NCBI GenBank assembly: GCA_016745015.1
Contig: JADGDH010000005.1
Coordinates: forward strand, 1 to 48,243
Source: Colwellia sp.
GTDB taxonomy: Bacteria > Pseudomonadota > Gammaproteobacteria > Enterobacterales > Alteromonadaceae
Reading direction: 5' to 3'
Length of the DNA: 48,243 bases
Numbering within the stretch: position 1 is the first letter of the stretch; every line of letters begins with the position of its first letter. Positions 1 through 8,780 of the stretch are shown here, one piece after another. The notes below the pieces were generated by a model. The model ran no database searches, had not been told where the DNA came from, and was given only the letters and a program-made list of their open reading frames with translations. Made by a program: the position numbers and the translations under genes.

Positions 1-631
1 TTATATAGCCACAGACTTTGTAGGTTCAACACATATTCCTTGGTGGGACGAAATCGCTTATTTGTTAAGAAACTCATGTGGGCAAAGCTATTCATTACCT
101 TACTCTAATGAATCATTCTTATTAAAAAGAAATACCATAGATATTATTATCCAACAAATAATGACTAAAGCTAAATTATTAAAAAATTGCTCAGTACTTG
201 AGGTGCTTGATGATGTAAGAGAAAAATTTCCACTTGCACTTAAGTCATTACAAAAAGAAAAGCCTACTTTGTTTATGAATTGGTCTCAAATAAAAGATAT
301 GCAAGAGCAAGGGATGGAAATAGGCTCACATACGGTTAGTCATAGAATACTATCTCAATTGTCAGATAAAGAACAATTTAGCGAAATATCGTCATCAAAA
401 AAAATTATAGAGGATAAGCTTAATTGTCCTATTAATAGTATTGCCTATCCTGTTGGGCGTTATCATTGTTTTACCGAGCAAACATTTTTATTGAGTAAAA
501 AATCAGGCTACATTATTGGTTTTAATAATGAGATGGAGAAAGGTAAAACTGTAATTAACCCCTTCAATATTAATCGGATTTGTGTCGATTCCAATGATGT
601 AAATTTATTAAAATTTAATAGTTGTTTTTAA
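1..631 (+). CDS. Polysaccharide deacetylase family protein, 5'-truncated by window edge
   Basis: The reading frame is open from base 2, so the gene starts outside the window. The first visible residues read YIATDFVGSTHIPWWDE, a typical NodB-type deacetylase segment. Later come GMEIGSHTVSHRILSQL, matching the metal-binding H-x3-H motif (HTVSH), and a SIAYPVGRYHCF segment near the end, matching the family's AYPxG block. The family removes N- or O-acetyl groups from polysaccharides. The catalytic Asp-Asp motif would lie upstream and cannot be checked. The frame ends at TAA 629-631, 14 bases before the likely start of the next gene, so the two are probably cotranscribed. Its place at the head of a polysaccharide locus suggests glycan modification. 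The family is clear, the exact substrate is unknown. Confidence 0.8.
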   Translation, partial: YIATDFVGSTHIPWWDEIAYLLRNSCGQSYSLPYSNESFLLKRNTIDIIIQQIMTKAKLLKNCSVLEVLDDVREKFPLALKSLQKEKPTLFMNWSQIKDMQEQGMEIGSHTVSHRILSQLSDKEQFSEISSSKKIIEDKLNCPINSIAYPVGRYHCFTEQTFLLSKKSGYIIGFNNEMEKGKTVINPFNINRICVDSNDVNLLKFNSCF

Positions 632-645
632 GAAAGGCACTTAAC

Positions 646-1680
646 TTGAAAATAAATGGAAAAAAAAGTGATGGCTCAATCGAGGCTAAAAATGTAGCTT
701 CTTTGACGAAGGTTACTGCTCACCTTTCTAATCGAATTTCACCTGAAAATTACTTTTATAAATATTCTGCTTTAGGAGGAGAGTATCCGTTTGAAAAAAA
801 CTGTATTACTTTGCAAAGTAAATTAAATCAAGAGTTTGTGGGGTTTTGTGGTGCAGCACCTGTTCGTGTGAAATGTAACAATAGTGAACAGATAGCATTT
901 TGGACTTGTGATTTGTTTTTGTTAGAAGAATTTAGAGGAAAAGGCTTAGGTCATTTCTTATATGAAAATGTTGAAAGAAATCAGCCTTTATTACTCGGTT
1001 TTGGAACGAGTGATATGGCTTACCCTCTTAAAATAAAACGGGGCTGGCTAGAAAGTAAAGCAATAAAAGAGTATTTTTATAGAAAGAAGTCATCATCATT
1101 TCGTCATTTCATTATAAAAATGGTGTGCTCATTTAAGAATATAATAAATACAGAACGGAAGGATTCTCAGTATAGCTATACCCTCAATGATGCATTAACA
1201 CCTTTAAAAATAGAGGCATTATGGCAGTCTATAAAAGCTGAATATAATTCTATAGTTATTAGAGATTCACATTATATAACATGGCGTTACTTAAATTCAC
1301 CAGCAAAAGAATGTTATAAATATTTATTAGTAACAGACCCTAAGACTCAAGAATATAAAGCCATTCTTATTATTAGAGAAACAGCAAAAATATTAAAAAT
1401 TGTTGACTATATCGGGCCAGTAAATAATATAGCTATTAAAGTAAGGTTAATTGATGAAGCCTTAAAAACCTTTCCTAATAAAACACTTTATCAATGTATC
1501 ACCAGTTGTAACGTATTAGCTGAAGCACTACAAAAATCTGGCTTTTATGCTTTTTATAATCAACCGAGGTTTACGGTGTTAATGCAAGAACAACAAATAA
1601 AAAATAATGCAGATAACTGGTTTGTTATGCTAGGTGACTCTGATGGAGAATACCTAGAAGCAATATCTAGTATTTCTTAA
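646..1680 (+). CDS. GNAT-family N-acyltransferase
   Basis: Probable acyl-CoA-dependent N-acyltransferase of about 344 residues. The best signature is FRGKGLGHFLYENV around residue 105 (counted from the chosen start), which fits the GNAT motif A pyrophosphate loop (R/Q-x2-G-x-G/A), preceded by a strand reading IAFWTCDLFLL. The C-terminal half (about residue 190 on) looks like a second GNAT-like half with no recognisable loop. The frame is open from TTG 622, inside the previous gene. I prefer TTG 646 because AAAGG (633-637) lies eight bases upstream and because it avoids the overlap. It sits between a deacetylase and an asparagine-synthase-like gene and probably acylates an amino sugar or amino acid for the exopolysaccharide; that role is inference. 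Confidence 0.7.
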   Translation: MKINGKKSDGSIEAKNVASLTKVTAHLSNRISPENYFYKYSALGGEYPFEKNCITLQSKLNQEFVGFCGAAPVRVKCNNSEQIAFWTCDLFLLEEFRGKGLGHFLYENVERNQPLLLGFGTSDMAYPLKIKRGWLESKAIKEYFYRKKSSSFRHFIIKMVCSFKNIINTERKDSQYSYTLNDALTPLKIEALWQSIKAEYNSIVIRDSHYITWRYLNSPAKECYKYLLVTDPKTQEYKAILIIRETAKILKIVDYIGPVNNIAIKVRLIDEALKTFPNKTLYQCITSCNVLAEALQKSGFYAFYNQPRFTVLMQEQQIKNNADNWFVMLGDSDGEYLEAISSIS

Positions 1681-1712
1681 AGACACCTTTTATGTAGTTT
1701 AGAGGAAAGAGA

Positions 1713-3410
1713 ATGAATGGTTTTTTGATGACTCGTCAAAAAGTAAGTACGTTATTATCAGAAGTAGTAAAAACTAATAATGATTACTTTGTTGGTGATT
1801 ATATTTATCATATTGAGGCGAGTAACTGTTTTATAGAAACGTTCAGTAATGGTGATGTTATTATTATAGATGGTTATATTTTTCCCGATAACAACCAAGC
1901 CATTGTTGATGCTCTAGTGAATGATAACATTGATGCTTTAAGTGCTCTTGAAGGGCACTTTAGTGGTATTTTAATTACAGAAAAATATGTCACCGGCTTT
2001 AATGATCGTTATGGTGGCAAGACATTGTTTTGGCAAGCATTAAATGAAAAGCTATTCATTTCTTCTTGTAGTGCATTAATGCCTATTTTTGATCTTGAAC
2101 CAAATCAGGACGCAATCAGCGAAACGATAGATTTTCGTTGGACGTCAGGTGAGAATACTTTACTTGAGAGTATCAAGAAACTGAAAGTGAGACATATTGT
2201 TACTTTTACTGATAGCTACAATGCACAACAAAAAGCATATTGGCATTTACCATTACCTAAATATGATAGTGTTAGCGACAGTGAAAAAATTGAATTAACT
2301 AAGCAATCTTTAATTGGGTGTTTAGAAAAAGCACAAAAACGTTATAAAAAAGTAGCTGTATTTTTAAGTGGAGGAGTTGACTCATCTATATTAGCGGCAC
2401 TGAGTAAAGATGTTTTTGAAGAATGTTATTTAATTACGCCAATATTTAAAGGGGAAGAAAATCCTGAATTAGAAAATGCAAAGGCATTTGCTAAAGTCTT
2501 AAACCTGCCTTTAAATTTCGTTGAAATTGTCCCTTCTCAATTAAAAGCTGATCTTGAGGTTTTACTGAGCCTTAAACGAGAGCCGTTACGGCATTATAGC
2601 TCATTAGCAATGATGGCAATGATGCGCGCTATTCCCGATGGTTATGATGCGGTGGTTTATGGTGAAGCAGCAGATACGCTGTTTGGTTCTAATGCAATAA
2701 ATAGAATTGTTACTCATTCTCGTTGGAAAAAACAAACATCATATATCCCGAAAGTAATACTCAACTTGTTTAAGAAGGTGATACCAGGGCGTATAAGCAT
2801 TCTTCTAAAATTGAAAAAAACATCCTTAAAAGAAATAGTTCTGTCTACTATGAAGATTAAGTACTCTGAAAAGGAGCGAGATTTTCTGAAGCAATTAACC
2901 ACATATTCGTCAATAATCACAAGCTGGCTGTGGGACGAAAAAGTAGGAAAAAGTGATGGTGCTATGATGCGTCATGTAGCGCAAGAAAGAGTGTTAACGT
3001 GTGATGCAGCAACACATTTTTATGAGGCAGAGATCATTGCACAACTTTTTAATAAACACATCATTTCTCCGTTTTTTACACCCGAAGCAATAGATGTTGC
3101 TTCGACGCTGTCAGATCAACAATATTTTGGTGATAGTTATGTTAAACCTATATTAAGAGAGTTAGCCTGTGAGTTTTTCTCGAGAGAATTAATATATCAG
3201 AAGAAACTTGGTTTCCCAGTACCTTTTATTGCATGGTTGCAAGGTCCTTTGAGTGATTTAATTTCTGAAGTCCAAAAGGAAACAGAGCTATTCGATGGGA
3301 AAAAACTTAAAACGTTAGACATAAACGAACACTATGAATTGTATTGGCTTATTATTAATTGGAAAATTTGTAACCAACAATTTAAACAAAAATTAGGAGT
3401 CTATTCATGA
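1713..3410 (+). CDS. Asparagine-synthase-like protein without the N-terminal nucleophile cysteine
   Basis: A 565-residue protein with the two-domain layout of glutamine-dependent asparagine synthetase. The C-terminal half has the ATP-pyrophosphatase loop SGGVDSS at residues 219-225. The N-terminal half keeps an amidotransferase-like block (GHFSGILI near 81-88, then NDRYGGKTLFW near 97-107). It begins MNGFL where glutamine amidotransferases begin MCGI, so the Cys2 that hydrolyses glutamine is replaced by Asn. Glutaminase activity is therefore unlikely, and ammonia or another amine may be the donor. In surface-glycan loci such proteins can convert uronic acids to uronamides (WbpS of Pseudomonas aeruginosa O6 is the known type). 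This locus also encodes a ManNAc dehydrogenase. GAGG about nine bases before ATG 1713 supports the start. The 3' end overlaps the next gene by four bases (ATGA). Confidence 0.8.
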   Translation: MNGFLMTRQKVSTLLSEVVKTNNDYFVGDYIYHIEASNCFIETFSNGDVIIIDGYIFPDNNQAIVDALVNDNIDALSALEGHFSGILITEKYVTGFNDRYGGKTLFWQALNEKLFISSCSALMPIFDLEPNQDAISETIDFRWTSGENTLLESIKKLKVRHIVTFTDSYNAQQKAYWHLPLPKYDSVSDSEKIELTKQSLIGCLEKAQKRYKKVAVFLSGGVDSSILAALSKDVFEECYLITPIFKGEENPELENAKAFAKVLNLPLNFVEIVPSQLKADLEVLLSLKREPLRHYSSLAMMAMMRAIPDGYDAVVYGEAADTLFGSNAINRIVTHSRWKKQTSYIPKVILNLFKKVIPGRISILLKLKKTSLKEIVLSTMKIKYSEKERDFLKQLTTYSSIITSWLWDEKVGKSDGAMMRHVAQERVLTCDAATHFYEAEIIAQLFNKHIISPFFTPEAIDVASTLSDQQYFGDSYVKPILRELACEFFSRELIYQKKLGFPVPFIAWLQGPLSDLISEVQKETELFDGKKLKTLDINEHYELYWLIINWKICNQQFKQKLGVYS

Positions 3411-4297
3411 TTGTCTTTTTTGGTAAACATGAAATCATCGAACAATGGAAAGAGGTTACTAAAGGTGATGGAAGGTTTGCTTATTGTGAGAGTTATCAGG
3501 AATTAGAGGCATATTCTCCTCAAAACACATACGTTGTGTTTGTACGAATTCCCAATATTGCATCGTTAAGAATAACCATGAAATTAAAATTGAAAGGTTA
3601 TAAAATTGCAAAATTTTGGGCGGGTACAGATTCTAGGTACTTCAATGATGCAAAGGGTCTAGAAAAGTTTTTCTCCAAAATTATCTATCGTTTATTTATA
3701 AATAAAAATTTATCACCAGCACCTTGGCTTTCAGATGTATTAGAAAATAACGGCTTGAAAACTGACTACTGGCAAAGTTGTAGCCCTATTTTTTTAAAAG
3801 AAGAGCAATTGACTTTAGATAAAATTCCTATACCACTAAAAAAAACCATATCTAAAGTATTAGTTTATAGTAATCCAGATCGTCATTGGATATATAATAC
3901 AAAAATGATGCTAGAATTGGCAAAAGAGCATCCTGAAATAAAATTTGTATTTGTTGGCGATAGCACAATGGAAGTTGATGATTTGAATAATGTAGAATCA
4001 CTTGGCCGTATTAATCAAGAGCAGTTATTCTTATTGTTTAATGAATGTGATATTTTACTAAGGATTACTTCACATGATGGCTATTCTCGCATGGCCATTG
4101 AGGCTATGTACTTTGGTATGCATGTTATAACCAATTGGCCAGTCCCTCATGCCATCGTATGTAAAAATAAAAATGAAATAACACAGGCTTTAAAACTAGA
4201 GGTTGACTTTAATCGTGCGGGTTATGATTATATCAGAAAAGAATTTAATGTTGAATCATGGAAAAACACTCTAATAAAGGCGCTATTACCCACTTAA
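3407..4297 (+). CDS. Glycosyltransferase, group 1-like (GT-B fold)
   Basis: A 296-residue cytoplasmic protein with a recognisable GT-B C-terminal half. Residues near 145-165 read SKVLVYSNPDRHW, the usual strand opening the nucleotide-sugar domain. A segment near 215-245 contains LLRITSHDGYSRMAIEAMYFG, in which Glu-Ala-Met matches the E-x7-E region of group 1 glycosyltransferases. The protein is shorter than the usual 350-400 residues because the N-terminal domain is compact. It starts inside the stop of the asparagine-synthase-like gene (ATGA overlap), and the next ATG follows its TAA directly, so translation is likely coupled along this operon. It probably transfers a sugar to the growing exopolysaccharide repeat unit; donor and acceptor are unknown. 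Confidence 0.7.
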   Translation: MIVFFGKHEIIEQWKEVTKGDGRFAYCESYQELEAYSPQNTYVVFVRIPNIASLRITMKLKLKGYKIAKFWAGTDSRYFNDAKGLEKFFSKIIYRLFINKNLSPAPWLSDVLENNGLKTDYWQSCSPIFLKEEQLTLDKIPIPLKKTISKVLVYSNPDRHWIYNTKMMLELAKEHPEIKFVFVGDSTMEVDDLNNVESLGRINQEQLFLLFNECDILLRITSHDGYSRMAIEAMYFGMHVITNWPVPHAIVCKNKNEITQALKLEVDFNRAGYDYIRKEFNVESWKNTLIKALLPT

Positions 4298-5395
4298 ATG
4301 ACAGCACTTACTTCTATAAGTATAAATAACATTAATGAATTAACACTATTTGAGAAACAGTGGGAAGCTTTTAATTCGAAGTTAGTTGTTTCAAACCTTT
4401 GCACAAGCTGGCCTTGGGTAATAACGTGGTGTCAATTATATTTGCAACCTAAAGACCAATTGTCTATTCAGCTATATTTTGATGCTGAACAGTTAGTTGC
4501 GATTTTCCCTTTTTACATTAAAAATAATGTTCTAAAAAAAGAGCTCAGGTTTATCGCAACGGGTGAAGCAGAAGCTATTGAAGTTTGTAGTGAATTTCAA
4601 GACATCATGGTTTTGCCTAAATATGAAACGAGTGCTTTAATAAAACTAACGGACTTTGTATTAAAAAATAAAGCGATTAATTATTTATGCTTTGATAACT
4701 ATTTACCTGATTCGAATATTTCACTTTGGCTTTCTCGGCTTAATTCTCATCAATGGCAGAAAAACACGGTGTTGATGGGTAAAAGATATTTAGTTGATGT
4801 TTATGCAAATACTACAGAGCAAATAGCTAATATTCGAAGTAAAAGTATTCGTAGACATGCAAGGAGAAGTATTGAATGTGTGGATTTTTCGGTTGAATTA
4901 GTTGCAGATATTAAGGGGTTCAATTTAACATTTAAAGAATTAATTGGGCTTCATAATGATGCGTGGGCTTTCAAAGGAAAGCCAGGTGTGTTTACACAAA
5001 AGCAGTTTGTCACTTTCCATAATACTTATGCAGAAAGCCTGTTGAATAGGGGGAAATTAGTACTGTTTTCTTTGCAATATAAGAAAAAAACGGTTGCTGT
5101 ATTTTACGGTTTTATTGAACAGAATATTTTATACTATTATCAAAGTGGAATTGACAAGGGCTGTACTCTTCCCTTTGTAGGTGTTGCTATGCATTTAGCA
5201 GCACTAGAAATAGCGCGAAATTATAATCTATCTCATTATGATTTAATGAAAGGTAGTGAGTATTCATATAAAAATAAATATCAATATGGCTCAACTGAAG
5301 TACTTAGTACAGTTGTAAGAAAATTTCCTTTCTCATTACTGTTTAATATGAAATTATGGTTTGCTAAGTTAATTCGCCCACAGGGTACGCTTTAA
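4298..5395 (+). CDS. CelD/BcsL-type (FemAB-like) GNAT acyltransferase
   Basis: A 365-residue protein resembling the CelD/BcsL acetyltransferase family, which has a double GNAT fold related to FemAB. Supporting segments are an N-terminal LCTSWPWVITWCQLY, common as the start of the family's first domain, and a C-terminal GKLVLFSLQYKKKTVAVFYG followed by LYYYQSGID, the family's core sheet. The basic SKSIRRHARRSIE stretch near residue 185 also fits. FemAB-like proteins are frequent in exosortase-linked exopolysaccharide loci. Its ATG starts right after the TAA of the glycosyltransferase, so no separate ribosome site is needed. It is predicted to be cytoplasmic. It probably acylates or adds an amino acid to a glycan precursor. 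It closes the first part of the operon; a 100-base gap follows. Confidence 0.7.
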   Translation: MTALTSISINNINELTLFEKQWEAFNSKLVVSNLCTSWPWVITWCQLYLQPKDQLSIQLYFDAEQLVAIFPFYIKNNVLKKELRFIATGEAEAIEVCSEFQDIMVLPKYETSALIKLTDFVLKNKAINYLCFDNYLPDSNISLWLSRLNSHQWQKNTVLMGKRYLVDVYANTTEQIANIRSKSIRRHARRSIECVDFSVELVADIKGFNLTFKELIGLHNDAWAFKGKPGVFTQKQFVTFHNTYAESLLNRGKLVLFSLQYKKKTVAVFYGFIEQNILYYYQSGIDKGCTLPFVGVAMHLAALEIARNYNLSHYDLMKGSEYSYKNKYQYGSTEVLSTVVRKFPFSLLFNMKLWFAKLIRPQGTL

Positions 5396-5495
5396 AGCTG
5401 TGGTTGTTTAGTAAATGTTAAATGAAATTTAATTACATTATAAAAGGCACTTAGGTACAATAGTGCTATGAAGTAAAAGGAAGAGCCACTCTAAT

Positions 5496-6230
5496 ATGAA
5501 AGATAGAATTGAAAAAATTAAACAAATTTGGCAAACCGTTCGTACAATGCCACGCGTTGAGATAAATTTAATGAAAAATGCGTGTGAAGGGAATGATCCT
5601 TATTTTGCTCGTATTACGGATGAATTTTATCATGAAGTTAATGATCGTCATCCTAAATTCCCTCTTATTAGAAAAAAAGTTTATGGTATGGCTTTGTTTC
5701 CACTTGATGATCAACCTGACACTTATTTGAAAGCGGTTGAAAGTTCAGCTAGACGAAACTTCAAAAAAGCGATTCGTAATGGTTATACTTTTCGCCGAAT
5801 TGATTTCAATGAACATTTAGATGATGTTTGGGACGTTCGTCGTTCAGCGAAGGTAAGACAAGGTGAAATGCCTTCAGATTTCATTAATAATAGGCCGAGT
5901 GAAATTCATGTTCCTGTAAGCAATAGCAAGACGCATGATTATCCTTATTTTGGTATTTTTAACCGAGATGATAAGCTTGTTGCTTATGCTAGTTGTATTG
6001 TTGCTGGTGAATTAATTGAAGTTGAACACGTTTACGGTCACAGTGAATTTCAATCTGACGGTATAGTGCCAATGTTGTATATTTCTATTGGAAGTTTTGC
6101 GGTTACTGAATTTCCACAGGTAAAATACTACAGCTATGATACTTATTTCGGGGCAAGTCCAACAATGCAAAGGTTTAAGAAGAAGTTTAAGTTCTTACCT
6201 CACAAAGTTTCTTGGAAATTGAATAGTTAA
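5496..6230 (+). CDS. Conserved-looking protein of unknown function, possible acyltransferase fold
   Basis: I do not recognise this 244-residue protein by a definite family motif. It has no signal peptide or membrane segment and is rich in charged and aromatic residues. The segment SARRNFKKAIRNGYTFRRI near 89-107 recalls the SxxxRRxxRKA region that follows the first GNAT half of FemAB/CelD-type enzymes, and KLVAYASCIVAGELIEVEHV near 165-185 resembles a GNAT-like beta sheet. An acyltransferase role is therefore plausible but unproven. A purine-rich AAGGAAGAG lies about 12 bases before ATG 5496. The 100-base gap before it contains a TACAAT hexamer (5456-5461) and a GCACT/AGTGC inverted repeat, so a separate promoter is possible. 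The next gene begins 14 bases after its stop. Confidence 0.55.
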   Translation: MKDRIEKIKQIWQTVRTMPRVEINLMKNACEGNDPYFARITDEFYHEVNDRHPKFPLIRKKVYGMALFPLDDQPDTYLKAVESSARRNFKKAIRNGYTFRRIDFNEHLDDVWDVRRSAKVRQGEMPSDFINNRPSEIHVPVSNSKTHDYPYFGIFNRDDKLVAYASCIVAGELIEVEHVYGHSEFQSDGIVPMLYISIGSFAVTEFPQVKYYSYDTYFGASPTMQRFKKKFKFLPHKVSWKLNS

Positions 6231-6244
6231 ACTTAAGGCCTGTT

Positions 6245-7276
6245 GTGCGAATTCTTCACGTAGTAAGTAGTTTAAACGTTGGTGGCGCGGAACGTTTTGT
6301 TATTGACTTAGCGAGCCAGCAAAAAAATGTTATGTCTATTAATGTTGGTGTGCTTTCGATGGGCGTACAAAAAGAGCCTCTTGAAAAAGAGGTTCTTTGT
6401 GCAGGTATAACGCTTCATCTCGCCACTAAAATACCTAAAATTAGAGCGGTTCTTAAAAACTATGATGTGGTGCACATTCATAGTAGTCATTGTTTATTCA
6501 GAGTATTACTTTCGGCTATTTTATTACCTATCAAAATTGTTTATACCCGTCACAATGAGGTTGTCCATCAAGGCCTGAAATGGCAGCTTATTTATATGCT
6601 TGCCAATAAAATGCTGAGTAAAATGATCTTTGTTGCTGATAAAGCAAAACAAAATTATTTGAAAAAATATCCTCAGTATCATCAAAAAGCGTTAACCATT
6701 TTAAATGGCGTTTTACCTATTGAAAAAAGTACAGGCTCAAGTCCTATATTCAGGTTAGGGCATGTTGGTCGTTTTGTACCACTTAAGTCACAACATGTGC
6801 TTATTGAGGCGGTAGCACTTTTACCTCTTTTAATACAAAGAGATGTAGAGATCTCATTTTATGGGACAGGGGAGTTAATGGAAAAAAATAAAGCACTCGC
6901 TAAACAATTAATTCCAAATGTTCTAGTAAACTTTCACGGTTTTGAAACGAATAGAAATACGATTTATCATTCTTTTGATGCTTTAGTAGTAACTTCCGAA
7001 ACAGAGGGGTTGTCATTAGCTATTTTAGAAGCTTTTGCTTGTGGTACGCCTGTTATTGCATCAAACGTTGGAGGAAATCCTGAATTAGTCATAGATAAAT
7101 ATAATGGTTTTTTATATGAGTATGCAGACAGTCAGTCATTAGCAAATAATATTGAAAAATTAGCAACCGATCCTAAGCTTTATCAACAATTTTCAGCTAA
7201 ATGTCAGCAACGTTATCATGAGCAGTTTTCTATGGAAATTTGTGCGAATAACCATTTAAGTAGTTATCAACAATAG
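6245..7276 (+). CDS. Glycosyltransferase family 4
   Basis: A classic retaining GT4 glycosyltransferase of 343 residues. The N-terminus MRILHVVSSLNVGGAERFV carries the GGAE glycine-rich loop. The donor-binding domain opens at about 173 with RLGHVGRFVPLKS, and near 243-262 VVTSETEGLSLAILEAFACG holds the E-x7-E signature. The chosen start is GTG 6245, with AAGG about seven bases upstream and the family N-terminus beginning exactly there; no earlier in-frame ATG fits. It acts at the cytoplasmic face of the inner membrane, adding a sugar to the lipid-linked repeat unit. Its stop is one base before the ATG of the flippase gene, so the pair is almost certainly cotranscribed. Confidence 0.9.
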   Translation: MRILHVVSSLNVGGAERFVIDLASQQKNVMSINVGVLSMGVQKEPLEKEVLCAGITLHLATKIPKIRAVLKNYDVVHIHSSHCLFRVLLSAILLPIKIVYTRHNEVVHQGLKWQLIYMLANKMLSKMIFVADKAKQNYLKKYPQYHQKALTILNGVLPIEKSTGSSPIFRLGHVGRFVPLKSQHVLIEAVALLPLLIQRDVEISFYGTGELMEKNKALAKQLIPNVLVNFHGFETNRNTIYHSFDALVVTSETEGLSLAILEAFACGTPVIASNVGGNPELVIDKYNGFLYEYADSQSLANNIEKLATDPKLYQQFSAKCQQRYHEQFSMEICANNHLSSYQQ

Positions 7277-7277
7277 C

Positions 7278-8777
7278 ATGAGAACAATAATTCAAGCCTC
7301 GTTGGCAGCAGTTAATTTATACAGTGAATATTTTTTAGGCTTGCTAGTATCAATTATTATCGCGCGCAACTTATCAACTGAAGATTATGGCATATATTCC
7401 AGTGCTATATGGGTTGCTGGGTTGATTACCATTTCAATTAATGCTGGCTTATCAATAACAGTGACAAAATTTGTTGCTGAATTTAAATTGAAAAATCAAA
7501 AACAGCTTTCGAGCCTTTTAGTTTTTATTCACCATATGCTTATTAAGCGTATCTTACTTGTTATTGTGTGCTTTTCACTATTAATATTATTTGATATAAA
7601 GATAATGAATGTGCCTTTTTGGCTCATCATCACTATTTTGTCGTGCGCTATATTTAAAGCAATATATGTCTATAAGACATCTATTTTTAAAGGTTTACAA
7701 CGGTTTGATATACTTGCAAAAACAAGTATGATTGCTAATCCTATCAATTTAGTCAGTGTGGCTTGTTGTGCTTATTTTTTTCCAACAGTAGAAGGGTTTT
7801 TACTTGCTTATTGTTTTGCTTGTCTTGCATTTTACTTAAGTATTTTAACATTTAATAAACAAATTCCTGCAGGTGGCCGTGATTTTAGTTCTATTGAAGA
7901 ACATAGGAGGAGAATTTCATCGCAAGTTTATTCTGCTTCTGCCATTATATTTTTTGGTGCTATTGTTTTTCGGCAAAGTCAGGTGCTTGTATTAGAAAAT
8001 ACGGGATTTTTATCTGAAGCAGGTTATTTTAATATAGCTTTTATTTTAGCAACGTCGGCAGTAACTTTGATTCCTGGTATTTATCAAGAGGTATTGCTAC
8101 CTAAAATTACTCAAGCAGTGGGTAAAGGAAGCCTTAAAGAAGGTATTTTACAGGCTCAACGCTATTTGTTAATTTTATGTTTACTCGTATTGCTCCCTGT
8201 TTTGTTATACGCAGATATTGTTATTGATATTTTATATGGAGAACGATATAAAGATGCGGTATTTGCCTTGCAGGTTATTATCGTACTGCGTGTATGTGTT
8301 GTAATCAATGATGGGGCAAATCTCACGTTAATTAGCCATGACCGGCAAGTATCTATGGCAAAGATTAATTTCTTTATATTTATTTTGGCGTTAGTTTTGA
8401 GCTTCACTATCACGCCTGAATATGGTGTTAATGGGGCTTTAGCTGTTTATACAGTATTGGTGTTATTATTATTGCTGCTTTATAATCATCTTGCTAAGCG
8501 TGATGATTATTGCTTTATGCCTTGGAAAGCTTTCTTTTCTATTTTCTTTTCAGCTTTACTCGCCATTTTGCCTGTACTATTATTAAATCAATATTTAGAT
8601 GGTCTTACTGCTTTGATTGTTGGTAGCTTTGTGTTTTGTGTGCTTTATTTAAATTTGCTTTTTATAACAAGAGGTTATGATTCATCAGTAGCTTATGTTT
8701 TAAAGAAAATACACCCCAAAGCACCATGTTTATTACAGCGTTATTTGACATGGGGTATACGTCAGTTAAGTTCTTAA
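7278..8777 (+). CDS. Oligosaccharide flippase, Wzx/MATE-like polysaccharide exporter
   Basis: A 499-residue, strongly hydrophobic protein with about 12-14 predicted membrane helices. The N-terminus carries YSEYFLGLLVSIIIARNLS followed by TEDYGIYSSAIWV, the standard opening of the polysaccharide biosynthesis / Wzx family (lltlllaRlLgpedyGly). Charged residues inside helices (for example FRQSQVLVLE near 235) fit flippases of acidic glycans. It would move undecaprenyl-linked repeat units across the inner membrane. It starts one base after the GT4 gene and ends three bases before the stop of the convergent ligase-like gene, leaving no room for a terminator between the two operons. Confidence 0.88.
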   Translation: MRTIIQASLAAVNLYSEYFLGLLVSIIIARNLSTEDYGIYSSAIWVAGLITISINAGLSITVTKFVAEFKLKNQKQLSSLLVFIHHMLIKRILLVIVCFSLLILFDIKIMNVPFWLIITILSCAIFKAIYVYKTSIFKGLQRFDILAKTSMIANPINLVSVACCAYFFPTVEGFLLAYCFACLAFYLSILTFNKQIPAGGRDFSSIEEHRRRISSQVYSASAIIFFGAIVFRQSQVLVLENTGFLSEAGYFNIAFILATSAVTLIPGIYQEVLLPKITQAVGKGSLKEGILQAQRYLLILCLLVLLPVLLYADIVIDILYGERYKDAVFALQVIIVLRVCVVINDGANLTLISHDRQVSMAKINFFIFILALVLSFTITPEYGVNGALAVYTVLVLLLLLLYNHLAKRDDYCFMPWKAFFSIFFSALLAILPVLLLNQYLDGLTALIVGSFVFCVLYLNLLFITRGYDSSVAYVLKKIHPKAPCLLQRYLTWGIRQLSS

Positions 8778-8780
8778 TAA

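Noticed and set aside
62-64. TTG at 62 as the start of the first deacetylase gene
   Set aside because: The frame is open to the window edge and the upstream residues (through HIPWWDE) fit the deacetylase family, so the gene is truncated, not short.
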